Shown: positions 32,382 to 43,400 of the stretch, piece by piece
How positions within the stretch are numbered: the first letter of the stretch is position 1
How the letters are laid out: every line of letters starts with the position of its first letter
Source: Vandiemenella viatica
Taxonomy: Eukaryota; Arthropoda; Insecta; Orthoptera; Morabidae
DNA length: 64,000 nt
Direction: 5' to 3'
Assembly (NCBI GenBank): GCA_031002005.1
Contig: JARYHS010013631.1
Span: 69,685,832-69,749,831 of the forward strand
Notes under the pieces: model-generated
The model's database searches: none
Seen by the model: only the letters and a program-made list of their open reading frames with translations
What the model was told of the DNA's origin: nothing
Position numbers and translations under genes: made by a program

Positions 32382-34934
32382 CTAATTCCAATGGGGGAAA
32401 TATAAGTGTTTCCATCTGTCTGCGATTTGTATAAGACATGTTCTCTATGATAGGTGTATTATTCGTGATTAATAGATTTTCGGGATATGACACGTTCTTT
32501 ATTTAAAATTTTGTTTTAAAAGTTGTTAAAAAAATAAACAACACGGCATACCCCGAAAATCGCGGTGGCCTTAGGTGCGTTTTTGTTTGTGCAATGTTTT
32601 ATGTAAATGAAAAATAACTGACACTCGTTTGTTTTGTATAGTTTACATGCTCTAGAGAATCAAATTGCTTCATACCTGCTACAGAAACGCTATCAGCTCT
32701 GTGTATCATTTGGCTGATGTGAACGTAATCGAAACTTCAGCAAAGCGGAGAGTAGGATCGTATCCGGTTTTGGGCGTGGGTGGTTCTAATTAACAATCGT
32801 TGTTTTGTTGGATCAACTGATCTGTATACTGCTGATTGCATCTGAGCTCATCAACCAAACTGACCTAGAAGAATATTTTGAGAAAATAATTAAGATGTAA
32901 GCTTGCTAGCTTTCTATCCTGTGACTGAGTGTTCTTTACTTCTCAAAGAAACTGTGGAAATTGCTACCATGTTGAGTGAGACTGAGAGGACATTTAGCTT
33001 CGGACAAATATCCCTTACTTCATGCGGATTTCAGTCCTGGTCGAGATCCAACTCGATAGTTAAGCTTGGAGCCTTGACACTAACTCTAGAACAGAATTCA
33101 TTATATTTAGATAGGTACCTTGGAATTAATATTTTTCTTTGATATTTTAATTTTAATATCATAAGAGTATTGTCTGATTACTTGAATATAGAAAATATAC
33201 ACAGGATGATTGAAAATTCTTATTACAAACTCCTACTGTTTGTAGAAGGGAACTGAGCAGATAAAGTTTCGATCATGAACTCTCATACGAACACCGTTTC
33301 TGTGCTGCATGAAGAACAAAATAGAATTAAGTGCTTAAATCTCCCGCATGTTCACTTTTATGTCTATGGTGGGGAACCCGGGTTGACAAGGGGCGAAGTG
33401 CTTACGTCGTTGGACGATGATGACCTAATGTCTCGTATTCCAGAACATGCTTCAAAGTCACAATGTTTGCAACGAAGTAAGAGATTGCACATTGAGCAGC
33501 TTCTTAAGTGGACCAGACAGAAATGCCGGACAAACAACTGATGTTGTAAAACAATAATTACAGCTGCTTCATGAGCACATTACTGTAGTATTTACAACAT
33601 TGCTGAAGCAATATATACTTTTTTTTTTACTTTCACCTTGATTATCTTGTGGTATCCATAACATGGAAACCATTCGTTTCCGAATAAGGATTCTTAATAA
33701 AGGGCTATGTAGCATGTATAGGCATTTGAGTTTACCTGCTCGTCGAAATAACTGTAAATAGTGAGGTAACATGATCATTGGAAGGGAAATCGAAAAATGT
33801 TGTTCCTGAACTGTATTAAAGAATCATAACGAAATTAACATTAAGTGATTTATGAAAACTGGAAAAAAATTTCTGTCGTGCATTGAATGACAGACGTGGG
33901 AACATCGTGTTTCTTTCATTTTCCAGGGATGCGTCAATTGTATTTATGCTCAACTTTTATCTGAAATTTATCTGCCACCGAAGCATGCCCTCGTTAGTCA
34001 ACTCGTGTGATACCGATGCAGGTAGTAACTTTCACTTTTGAAAACGTGGCTGACACGCGGACGAATGTTTGCGTTTATTGCACGGCACGGTGACAATTGT
34101 TTGATGATACACTCAATTTTGCTCTGCCCGTATCCACATTAATTAAATATTAATGTTGTGTCAGAATAACTTTACTATACAGAACGACAGTCTAAAAGTG
34201 ACAACAAATGAAAATCGTATATATAAAAAACAACATGTACAAGAACTGACTCGTAGTAAATTGCAGGCAATTATAACACACAAGAAATATGTTTTTTTAG
34301 TAAAGATATTTTCCATGATTTCGTGAAACGCTAAGAACTAATTCCATTGTCTTTCAGCAACATCTGACGCTATCATAATTATCCTATTGTTTGTCTTAAA
34401 AGTCGATAAATGGTCTTGGAATACAAACATAGCTACAGCCATTGAGGTAAAGGCTGACTCGTGGCATGCGTCATTGCGTGTCTAAATTCAGTTGACATGT
34501 CGCCTTCACGTGACGCACCTAAATATCGCGCGCAACTAGTTAACACACCAATTCAGACGCCGCTCTACAAGTTCTCACTTGTAAAACTAAATTTGAAAAG
34601 CTGGCCATTCAGATAAATCGTACATGATACACGAGGAAGAGGCTAATAGAATCGGTATTCGTTTTCGATGCCTTGATGTTTTGATAGGTGACGCGCTCTG
34701 TATTGTTTAACCCCCATACTCATTTCAAATCTGGCTAATTGGGACTGAGAACGCTTTTCGGACATTTAGCTTGGAAAAATAATCTTTCTCCTCACCAGGA
34801 TATAAACTCCATTCGTTCTGCTTGTAGTCAATCATATTAACGACAGAAGAACGTGGCCGCCGGAATTTATCTTCACAACCTTTTCTCAACAACAGGGTTC
34901 GGCTGTCTGCGATGAGTTTTAGTCATCAGTTCCA
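32382..34934. other. unassigned DNA
   Basis: Long stretch without recognisable genes or elements. Frames of 70-90 codons (for example 32903-33142 and 33275-33541) carry no motif. Composition is AT-rich and uniform. Confidence 0.3.
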
Positions 34935-36085
34935 TTTATAAATTGCGTCACACGAAGCCTCCCCTCCTTGTCACAGGTGGTCACAGTTGTGTGACCCCCC
35001 ACCCCTCCCCTGGTGTGACGTCACATATTTTGCAATATTAAATTTATAAATTATTAAATTAAAGCAGATTTATACATTTTTATTTAAAATACTTTTTAAA
35101 TCAACAATAAATAAAATATTTTAGAAAATTGACAAAACATAAAAAATCAATGACACAAAATTTAATCATCTTGTGCGTATGTACTTTGAACCTATTCTTT
35201 TATATTATTTATGACTGGCATAACAGTCACTTAGTTCTCGATTTGGATAATGGTACTAACATTCGATGTGTCAACATGTTCTTCATGCAACCAAATTGCA
35301 ACGCTATCGTTTGTCACACGAAGAACTTCCCTGTCATGTTCAGCTGCAGTTTTTTGAGGACGAATCTTCGTGATGGGGAAAACCTCTTGTTGCCTCTTAT
35401 GTGATTGCTTGTGTTGGTTAGTGGCTTTGTATGATGAAAGATATAGACCACAGATGTCACACTATCGTTTAAATAAGTATGTGCAAGTCATATTTTGTCA
35501 AAGGCGGCATTGGCCTTTCAGCGTATGTCAAAGGAGGCCGACTTGCCACACCGTAGGTACAGCGAGAGTGAACTCGCCCGGCCGCCACTTGCCCTAAAGT
35601 GATACAAATTATTTACGTAACGTCACAAAGCTTATGACTCGTTCCCTCCCTTGCCACACGACGTCACACTTGTTGACCCGCTCCCTCCCTCTTAAGGGGG
35701 CGTCCATAAATTACGCGAGGTGTTTTTTCCGGATTTCCGGACCCCCCCCCCCCTCCTCTGGTGAGATTTGGTCCGTGAGAACCCCCCTACAAATTGCCCT
35801 TGCAACTTTTGGAGACCTTTTTTTTAGGTCCCATCCTTCCAAAGCCGGGTTACACCCCCAATTTTCGAGGAAATACCCCCCTAAAATCCACTTTCACGTA
35901 ATAGACCTTTTTTTTTTAGCTCTACAGTCCAAAAAAAATTCCAAAATCTCAGGTGAGTTTTCTTTGACCGCCCCCCCCTTTCCCCTTGGTGAGATTTGGT
36001 GAGATTTCGCCGGACCCCCCCCCCAATTCACCTTACGTAATTTATGGACGCCCCCTAACGTGTGACGTGATTCACGGGTGGCCCC
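34935..36085. mobile_element. TIR element with GTGTGACG-type termini, containing an H2 insertion
   Basis: The left end has ATAAATTGCGTCACACG and several CCCCTCCC/GTGTGACGTCACA blocks. The complement of the right end has GTGAATCACGTCACACG and the same kind of blocks, so the ends are imperfect inverted repeats over roughly 120 bp. A minus-strand open stretch at about 35240-35400 (ITKIRPQKTAAEHDREVLRV...) may be a decayed internal segment, but I do not recognise the protein. An H2 element sits at 35696-36055. Boundaries are approximate and no target duplication was secured. Confidence 0.5.
35696..36055. mobile_element. H2 family TIR element (GGGGGCGTCCATAAATTACG ends), copy 1
   Basis: The termini GGGGGCGTCCATAAATTACG and CGTAATTTATGGACGCCCCC are a perfect inverted pair over 20 bp. 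The flanking 3-bp repeat is TAA (35693-35695 and 36056-36058). The interior repeats GGTGAGATTTGGT and GCCGGACCCCCCC motifs. A second copy lies at 52382-52737. The TWA-type duplication suits the PIF/Harbinger superfamily. It has no transposase. Confidence 0.9.
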
Positions 36086-36640
36086 TTACTGATATGATCA
36101 AATTTGAAGTTTGGGAATGTTGACGTCAAGCATTTTTATAGCTCCCGTCAGATCTTAACGGGGGAAGTATTGCCATGTGTCTGTAGCTATATGTAACTAT
36201 GTCGCGTAGATAAGTACATTTTTATTTGTGAAATGTGTAGTTTATGAAGTGGAGATTGGATACGGCAGTCAACACGGCCGGTAAGCAAGGCCTGGGATCA
36301 TGCCCGGCGCATTTTACCTTCCCGATCCAGCGTGTGGTGCCTCTCTGTACTGAGCCACACTGGTGGATCCCTTCCGAAACTATAGTGACCTTTGTAAAAT
36401 ATATCCAACCGATCAGATCACTTAAACGACTCAACATAAGAGGAGATAGTTGTGTTATGTCATTGTTCCGAAAGTACATTATCGGAAATACCCCACCGTC
36501 ACGAAGACTACTAAAAATGCAATAATTAGAAATATCAATGGAATTTACACATAAAATATTTCAACAAATAAAACTAATTAGTTAAATGTCACTCTCAGAC
36601 ACAACTGGAAGTACGATTAAAAGAACATATAATACAAAAC
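36086..36640. other. unassigned DNA with decayed repeat near 36165-36430
   Basis: Similar in parts to 31370-31600 (see that entry). No gene was recognised. Confidence 0.3.
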
Positions 36641-36815
36641 TTCAGAGTAAATTGCTTTACAAATCTTATACCTGGGAAATGATGCAAAAGCAACAACAAA
36701 GTCGGAATGTGCGGGAGCGGGGGGGGGGGGGGAAGGCGGCATAGAATGGGAAGATTTGGTCAGCCTTTTGAAGGAACCATTCACGTGGAAGGTGGTTGAG
36801 TGGATAAATTACGAG
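36641..36815 (+). repeat. local duplication, unit 1
   Basis: TTCAGAGTAAATTGCT ... ATACCTGGGAAATGATGCAA ... a G-run ... CCTTTTGAAGGAACCATTCA ... GTGGTTGAGTGGATAAATTA recurs with the same order at 37292-37458, an offset of about 650 bp. The part around CCTTTTGAAGGAACCATTC also resembles an inverted SINE-A body fragment. Confidence 0.7.
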
Positions 36816-37291
36816 CCTGCAGATTATCCAGATTTGGACACAGTGAACGTGCAAATAGAAAAACATATGAATGGTAATCAAACAGTGTTGGAGGACATAG
36901 AGACTCTTAAGCTTATCTGCCACGGACGTGTAAGTTTTATGTCACAGGAGAAATAGATCAGTATTATCATCATCAAAGCTGACCCGGCCAGTGGCTGGAA
37001 ACTGATGAAGATGATGATCACCCAAAGTCCAACCCCTCCTCCAGGTGGTGGGAGATGGGCAAGGGCATAAAGTAGTGGATTGCCTGTGGGGGTGAGGCGC
37101 AGCGGGGACTTAGTGTGCCCCGGGGTAGCTGTGAAGGCCCTACAGGAACCCTGAAAAATGGTGAAGCAATGACAGGCCTAGCAAATCGGTAGTGGATAGA
37201 GCTTACTTGAAAAACAAAAATAATCATAATCATTAAAACAGACCCGGGCAGTGGCTGGAAACTGTTGAGAATGATGATGATGATACAAAAG

Positions 37292-37458
37292 TTCAGAGTA
37301 AATTGCTCTATGAATCTTATACCTCGGAAATGACGCAAAAGAAACAACAAAGATGGAATGTACGGGGGGTAAGTGGGGGGAGGGGGAGGCCAGAAGGCGA
37401 CCTAGAATGTTTAGCCTTTTGAAGGAACCATTCACGCGGAAGGTGGTTGAGTGGATAA
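37292..37458 (+). repeat. local duplication, unit 2
   Basis: Direct repeat of 36641-36815 with scattered differences and a 10-20 bp contraction near the G-run. Between the units a shorter phrase (GACCCGG(C/G)CAGTGGCTGG AAACTG) also occurs twice, at 36981 and 37241, each next to a (GAT)n stretch, so the region has duplicated more than once. Confidence 0.7.
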
Positions 37459-37469
37459 ATTACGAGTAT

Positions 37470-37923
37470 GTAGTACTAAAATATTGACTGCATGAAAAGA
37501 CATTTAATGTAAAGGGGGTTGCAGTCAATTATGCTCAATCCATATGATTAATCAATTATCATTATCTGGGAGAAATTGTATAATCTGAAGTAATTGACAT
37601 CTCCGAACTGATGGCTATTTAATGGGCGTGTCGTAGACTAGATACTGCTCCAACTGTACGGTTATGACAAGCCTGTGGCAGCGTAATTACGCTGTCTGCT
37701 ATTATCAGGGACCATTCTCCCGGCCTGACTCCCCCTTCATGTCCATTGTCACGGCTACTGCGACCATCACTTTTTCGACGTATCGGAAGAGTACTCCAGC
37801 TTTGTTCGCAAACGCATTGTGTTCGGTTCGTGTCTGCTGTGGAGATATGACAACGGAGACTATGTGTACTGCGGATCACATCACCAAGAGGTATCGAGCC
37901 TGGTGGATTTGGTCCAGGCACAC
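37470..37923. other. unassigned DNA
   Basis: Overlapping short frames on both strands have no recognised motif. Confidence 0.3.
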
Positions 37924-39037
37924 AGAACGCGACAAGCGACAGTAGTAACTCATCTTTCTCTCGTCGCGGCGACACGCGATTTTGATACGTCACACAGGAC
38001 GCGGCATCTTTAAAGCGATAAATGCCAGTCTAGTGAGATTCTCTCCCGCGAATAGATCTCTATTTCTTTATTTAATTTTTTTAGAGTTTAATAAGTTTTC
38101 TAGGGTTAGTAAATTCTTATAAAACATGTCAAGTGATGAGGAAACTCTCCTGCTTATGTTTGTACTAAGCAGATAGAAAAGGGTTCACAACATCAATGAA
38201 CAGAGAGAATGCCTCGGCGAATACCACCGTCTTAGCCGGGAACTGGAATAGACTTTTCACATATTTTCGTATGTCTCGAAAATGCTTCGAGAAATTACAC
38301 AACCTGTTAAAATCAATTATATCGAAGTGCATCACAAACTGGAGAAAAGCAATTGGCACAAGAGTAAGATTAGCAATTTGTATGAAGGAAGTTCTGTTGA
38401 TTTAATATAGGTTCTTAAAAACAAAAACAAAAACAATGACAATGCCCAAAACCCTAGTGGATAAAGTGGGCCCGACCTTTAAGCGATTTACAATGTGCCA
38501 CTTCCCGACGCCCCCTTGGAAGCAGCTGTGTCATTTACTTGGCTGTCAACATTAGGAAATATCCCAAAAAATCAGGCTGTCATCACAAAGTGAAATAGTC
38601 ACAGTAAAAAATACAATTTATTATTGACAATTTATTTTATAATAAATAAAAATAAAGATAGGCTCAAATAGAAATATTATTTATTTAAAATAATTATAAT
38701 ATTAACAAACAAACAAAAAGTGAGAAACTAACAAGAAAAAATACAATCTTGAACATGAAAAATTATTTTTCATGAGTTTTTGTAGTCACTGTGACTGGTG
38801 TCATGTACAAAAAATATACTCCCGCACTTTTCAATTTTTCTTCATCGGCCATGTCGCTGTGTCGCGCGACAATTTTGTAATTTTGTACAACTGTGTCGCA
38901 CGTCGCCGCAGCAAAGACTGCGGCTTGGTGACGGATCGCTTCGTGTGTGACCGTCCTAACTCAAAACTGCGAATTACAACTTCAGCGCCGTCGCGTCGAG
39001 ACACAGAATCGCGTGTCGCTGTCGCTTGCCGCGTTCC
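37924..39037 (+). mobile_element. Harbinger-like element relic with CGCGAC-rich inverted ends
   Basis: The left end has AACGCGACAAGCGACAG (37926-37942) and GCGACACGCGATTTTG (37969-37984). The complement of 39000-39035 gives AACGCGGCAAGCGACAGCGA followed by CACGCGATTCTG. Both ends and the right subterminal region are rich in CGCGAC/GTCGCG motifs. Between them lies a Harbinger-type transposase N-terminus. A clean 3-bp target duplication was not identified and most of the transposase is missing, so this is an internally deleted, decayed copy. Confidence 0.65.
38126..38405 (+). pseudogene. Harbinger (HARBI1-like) transposase N-terminal fragment
   Basis: From the ATG at 38126 the text reads MSSDEETLLLMFVLSR, stop, then GEYHRLSRELE in the same frame. 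A shifted frame continues WNRLFTYFRMSRKCFEKLHN, LLKSIISK, then TNWRKAIGTRVRLAICMKE. The EYH.L..EL / F.YFRMS...F..L..L / T.WR.AI...RLA pattern is the N-terminal region of PIF/Harbinger nucleases and related host HARBI1 proteins. One stop, one frameshift and loss of the DDE region show it is dead. Confidence 0.75.
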
Positions 39038-39189
39038 ATCCCCGACTCGGAAATCCTGATACCGACTTTCCATGGTTTCCCGAAATCACTCCATACTAAA
39101 GGCCACAGTTGATTTTCTTCGCGTTACTTGTTCACTACTTCCATCACTTTCAATATTCCAACTGCCATGAAACTGGTAATATTGTATGT

Positions 39190-39399
39190 CTCGCCTACAG
39201 GCGGACGCAAATTGGAATCCCGATCCGGTCATTCGGATTTGGGTTTTTCATGGCTTCTCCAAATCACTCCAGTCGAATGCCGGGATGGTGTCTTGACAAT
39301 GGTATGGTCAAATTCCTTCCCTTTCTTTGCCCCCAATCCTTTTCAGACTCTAATGATCTCGACGTTGACGAGGCGTAAAGCTAGAAGAAAAAACGGGTA
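39190..39399 (+). mobile_element. SINE-A, 5'-truncated
   Basis: It begins within the head (TTGGAATCCCGATCCGGTCA), has a clear body (TTTGGGTTTTTCATGG, AATGCCGGGATGGTGTC) and ends GACGTTGACGAGGCGTAAAG with an A-rich tail. A second body-like scrap (TTTCCATGGTTTCCCGAAAT) lies just upstream at 39068-39090, so an older fragment may adjoin it. Confidence 0.8.
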
Positions 39400-39401
39400 A
39401 T

Positions 39402-41300
39402 AATACATGGCTCTTCGGCAGAATATTACATACCAAAGTGTGTTTTCCGTAACCGGGATCTTCGACCATATTGAAATCAAAATAGTATTCATGTGACAAA
39501 GAAATTGTGGATGTCTACGGTGAGTAAAGACGATCATACGGCATTGCTTGAGGTCGAAAAGGAACATCACAACCTGCCGCCGCCAGTGACACAATCTTCT
39601 GGGTTGTCTGCTATCCCAGAGTGTGGGGAAGTTCTTGCAATTGGTTGCATCTCCCTCCAAATCTTGTAGTGTTGTCTTCTCTGTTGCTATGGCATTGTTG
39701 GAGGTGTCACTTCCTGGTAGGCTGCATAATTTGCTATGACTTGCGTCATTAGCAGGTGCTGTTGCTGTAGTAGCGTCATCAAGTAGTCAAGCTGGCATCT
39801 ACTGTCGGTGTTCAGCGTGGCACGTTGGTTGTGCAGCTGCCGCAGAATGGGCTGTTGCCGCGAAGGTCTAGGTTGGTGCCGGAGTTGTGGTTCGATGTGT
39901 GGCTTGCGATGAGTGGCCGTCAACTTGTCAACACGTAGGTTTTTCTTCGTTGGACACCCACTGAAGCAGGCTGGGTGAGTGCCCATACAGTTGCAGCATG
40001 TAGGTTTTCCATCTCTTGGAATGTTGCAATTCGCAACATTGTGAGTCCCCGCACATCTCACGCAACGCTCCTGTCCAGTACAGTCGCGGGCCAGATGACC
40101 ATGACCCTGACAGCGAAAGCACTGAGCCAGGGCGAGCGGTGGTCTCTTCTTTACTTCAAGTTGGACCTTATGTCCAAGGAGAGTCGTTGTCTTCTTTGCC
40201 CGCGGTACACGCTCCGTTGGCTGGAACGTGTAGAGCGGGAGACGATCTTCAGTGCCAGGGCGACGCATCTGATGCACGTCCGAGGCGACGATACCACCGC
40301 TATTGAGCACAGCGGCCACCGTCTCCTCAGGCACATCAGCCGGAAGCCCGCGGACGACCAGTCTCCTTGGCCGCCGAGGGAACTGTGGGGCGTGGCGGAC
40401 GCCGCGCCCGTTCAGGAATTCCGTCAGTCGACGGAGTTGTGTTGGGTGCTGCGGTAGAAAGCGCAGTCCCTCCTTGACTGGGAAGCAGAGAAGGTGGTCT
40501 TCTGTTTCCCTGGAGAAGGCGGTCAGCAGTTCTGCGAAGTTCCCTTCATAATATGCGGTAAGCGGTAGAACGAGGCCCTTTTCAACTAGTTGAATCTCGG
40601 TGGTTTCTTGTTCTTCGAGATGGTTGTTGTCAACCGCCATCGCTTCAGGTGGTGGCGTGGCAGCTTGAGGCTTGAATGGTGTCGGTCTTGAAGCTTGAAG
40701 GTCGGGAGTTGACGGTAGCGACGGCCTGCTTGGAGCTGGTTTCTTGGAGTAGGTGGAGTTTCCATCTGGGTCGAAGCCGAAGATTCTGAACCTTTTCCTC
40801 AGAAGAAAGGTGTATTTATCAAAGACGTATTGGCCCGAAAGCATGGTTGGAAATACCAGTGCTTCCGGCCACACGGTTACCCCAGGCGGGAGAATCTTCT
40901 GGGCGAGGTGGCTGTACTCAGGTGCTGTCATGACTTTCTCGAAAGTCGGGAGGTCGTCGGTGGGTATGACCCAGACGAACTTGTAGTCGTCTAGGAAGAC
41001 AGCAATGGACAGTTTCCACTTGCGAGGATTGCCGTCAGACAAGCGGCGTCTCCAGGTCCGTATCGGGATTTCTTCCGGAGAGATGTTTTCATGATTTCTC
41101 TCAGTAGCTCCTTTGGGAAGATGAGAGACTTCCCCGATGACAGCTATGGTCTGCGGAAAAGTAGCTGGAGAAGTTCCGCGCTTCGGCATAGTAGCGGGCG
41201 ACTCCTTATAGCTGGCTCAATATGTGGGCCGGAACAGTGCCGGGGTCAGCAGCTCGAAGAAGTTCCACTGCTGTGAATAGTCATCACAACCTGGAAACGG
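39402..41300 (-). mobile_element. Jockey/I-type LINE with intact ORF1 but no recognisable ORF2
   Basis: The minus strand carries a complete gag-type ORF1 (41189-39687), about 100-160 bp of likely 5' leader, and about 285 bp beyond the ORF1 stop. The downstream part stays open for over 90 codons in one frame (to about 39400) but shows no endonuclease or reverse transcriptase motif. It stops where the SINE-A tail begins. Either ORF2 was removed by deletion, or this is a gag-only non-autonomous family. Ends are approximate. Confidence 0.6.
39687..41189 (-). CDS. gag-like ORF1 protein with three zinc knuckles (non-LTR retrotransposon)
   Basis: An uninterrupted 500-codon frame from the ATG at 41189. 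Residues about 40-165 form a basic to mixed region (WRRRLSDGN, FVWVIPTDDLPTFE). A Pro/Ser-rich linker follows, then an RRM-like/PRE_C2HC region (RRLVVRGLPADVPEETVAAV ... YTFQPTERVPRAKKTTTL). Next come zinc-knuckle motifs: CFRCQGHGHLARDC (C-x2-C-x4-H-x4-C), CVRCAGTHNVANC, and a third Cys cluster CCNCMGTHPACFSGC. The C-terminus is Gln/His-rich. This arrangement is typical of Jockey/I-clade ORF1 proteins, which bind element RNA and form RNPs. GC-rich codon use contrasts with the AT-rich surroundings, and the frame has no damage. No ORF2 follows. Confidence 0.85.
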   Translation of the reverse strand: MPKRGTSPATFPQTIAVIGEVSHLPKGATERNHENISPEEIPIRTWRRRLSDGNPRKWKLSIAVFLDDYKFVWVIPTDDLPTFEKVMTAPEYSHLAQKILPPGVTVWPEALVFPTMLSGQYVFDKYTFLLRKRFRIFGFDPDGNSTYSKKPAPSRPSLPSTPDLQASRPTPFKPQAATPPPEAMAVDNNHLEEQETTEIQLVEKGLVLPLTAYYEGNFAELLTAFSRETEDHLLCFPVKEGLRFLPQHPTQLRRLTEFLNGRGVRHAPQFPRRPRRLVVRGLPADVPEETVAAVLNSGGIVASDVHQMRRPGTEDRLPLYTFQPTERVPRAKKTTTLLGHKVQLEVKKRPPLALAQCFRCQGHGHLARDCTGQERCVRCAGTHNVANCNIPRDGKPTCCNCMGTHPACFSGCPTKKNLRVDKLTATHRKPHIEPQLRHQPRPSRQQPILRQLHNQRATLNTDSRCQLDYLMTLLQQQHLLMTQVIANYAAYQEVTPPTMP

Positions 41301-41354
41301 TTCATCGAATATTATCCAACATTCAGATGACGACCAACCCGGCTGTGCTGAAAA

Positions 41355-41793
41355 CATTGGCGTATCCAGTGAAGGGCAGGGGGGGGGGCTGCTGCCCTCC
41401 CCCCTAGGAGAAGCATGCTTCGACGAGTGATGAACTGGCTCTGGAGCACTTTGGGAGAGGAAAGATTGACTGGATTATGCCTGATAAGTGTGCATCGCAA
41501 TTTCGTGAAAGAACACCGTGAGGTATTGGCAAACAAATTTTCTTAGAATCCGAGACGATTAATGTTTACATAAAAAACCTATAACCGATTTACGATTTTA
41601 ATTAACTACACAGTAGGTCCTTAGATTAAATGGTTGGATTAGTATATTAATCAATAGTAAAAATAGTTTCCTCAATAGGTTTGAGTTTCATTTTGTAATA
41701 TATCGTCATGTTTCAGTCCCACCATCCCACTTCCTCGAAACCAATAAGAATTGTCCCCTCCCCCCTCTAGTTCTGATCCTGGATACGCACTTG
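41355..41793. mobile_element. hAT-like MITE (CATTGGCGTATCCAG ends)
   Basis: The left end CATTGGCGTATCCAG and the complement of the right end CAAGTGCGTATCCAGG are imperfect inverted repeats. The flanks GCTGAAAA (41347-41354) and GCTGAGAA (41794-41801) agree at 7 of 8 positions. G- and C-runs lie near the left end (41382-41405). It has no coding capacity. Confidence 0.78.
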
Positions 41794-41801
41794 GCTGAGA
41801 A

Positions 41802-43149
41802 TGTCAGTAAATTTCAAGATCTGACTACCGCAGGAGAAAACACCATCCAATTGGTCGCGAAAAAAGTTGGTTTTCTTATGTAATTGTTTGAAATATTATC
41901 ATTGAACTAGCGTAGCTGTCCGATGTGTCATGAGGATGATTTTCTGCTTCTAAACATCATTTCAGAAGCAAAGTTCTTAATTAATTTCCTCTTCGCAACT
42001 CTGGAGTGAAGGGAAATACTTGTGTGCCTCGTGAGTTTGGATGACCATACATTCACGGTTTTGTATCCAGAGATCGAAGGAATCAGCAAGAAACGTGTAA
42101 CCGATATTCAGAAAAAGGGTTAGTTAAAAAAGTGTAAACAAGATTCCGCTACTCTTTTTTTTCCTTGATAAAACTTTTTTTGTTGCGTTTAATGGAGAGC
42201 GAGCTATTTAGTAATGTAATGGAAAAGCTTGATGGAAGTGACTCAGGGAGGGATCAAAGATGTTGCACAACAAAGAGAGCTATCACCATGTGACATCTGT
42301 ATCGTGACGCAAATGTGAAATGATTGCATTCTGCTGTAAAGGGAGAAAATAGGGAACAACTATTAAAATAGGGCTTCATTCGTTTTCCCAGCTGTTTAGA
42401 AATATGACAGAGACTTGAAGCTCATCTGAACGAATATTATCGGCGCGTGCTTCTGTTCAAATTACACAATATACAATGCAAAGAAGTGATGACGATTTCT
42501 CCATGCACGATTCGTCAGATTCACCGAGAAATTAGAATCACTAGTGTTTATTTCTTATTTCATTTACCATAAAACAATTTTTTCCGTTTTAACAATACAA
42601 TAAAAATTGAAAGAGAATAAATTTTTCGACTTTTCGTTAGCTCACCAACCAGTATGGTACAGCAGTACACCTGTCTGAAAATGGAGCCGGTTAAAATTGG
42701 AAACAAGTTCATAATAGTTTCTTTGAGTGACCCTAGATGTCTTAAATTTTCACGAAAATTTTTTTACTCAAAAAGGCACACTATTTAAAGTTGTGCAGTA
42801 AATATCTTTATTTCATTCTAGTTGTTGCTCGCAACTTCGTTTACGTGGAGCGTTAAAGTACAGACCTATCTGTTAAATCGATTATATCACGGTTAAAACG
42901 TCACAAACGAGGGGGGAAAATTTTATTACAATGCCGCTCGCACGATGAAAACACGTTCAACATTTCGACTGTCATAAGTAACTAAATCCGACCAGTGGTT
43001 TTTGCATGAATCACGTTCAACAAGAATGAATACCAATTTGTGGAAACTTCTATTTAAATTTCTCAGCTTTTCAACTTCACATCAAAATGAAACATACCCT
43101 ATTTTATCCCCCGGATCATGGGTTGACGCTGTTCCAAACACCATTTAAA
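41802..43149. other. unassigned AT-rich DNA
   Basis: No frame or repeat was recognised. Confidence 0.3.
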
Positions 43150-43400
43150 CATAAAAGTAAATAAAAAAGAAACAGCATAATATACATATTGCGATCAGGG
43201 CACACCATACTAAACTCCAAAAAGTTCCTGTTAGGTCTGACTATATCTCCTAATTGTGAACATTGTGGTGCATATGAAGACATCATACACTTTGTTGTGG
43301 AATACGGTCAACATAAGAAAACAATTCTACAGAAAGATGAAGGTATCAAAATCAAAAACTATGAGAGTTTAGTTCCTAGTGACATTAACGAACGATAAGA
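43150..43400 (+). pseudogene. LINE ORF2 C-terminal zinc-finger fragment
   Basis: The frame at 43189-43398 reads MRSGHTILNSKKFLLGLTIS, then PNCEHCGAYEDIIHFVVEYG, then QHKKTILQKDEG and a stop. The order 'R.GH..LN..K...G....P.C.HC....D..HF......' is the cysteine/histidine motif found at the C-terminus of many non-LTR ORF2 proteins. Nothing upstream continues it, so it is a short 3' remnant followed by about 400 bp of AT-rich, probably untranslated, sequence. Confidence 0.65.

Noticed and set aside
38196..38405. Possible domesticated HARBI1 exon
   Set aside because: Frameshift, internal stop and inverted CGCGAC ends around it indicate a decayed transposon rather than a host gene.
39975..40551. 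Plus-strand frames of 80-160 codons opposite the gag ORF
   Set aside because: Antisense shadows of the GC-rich 39687-41189 minus-strand ORF1.
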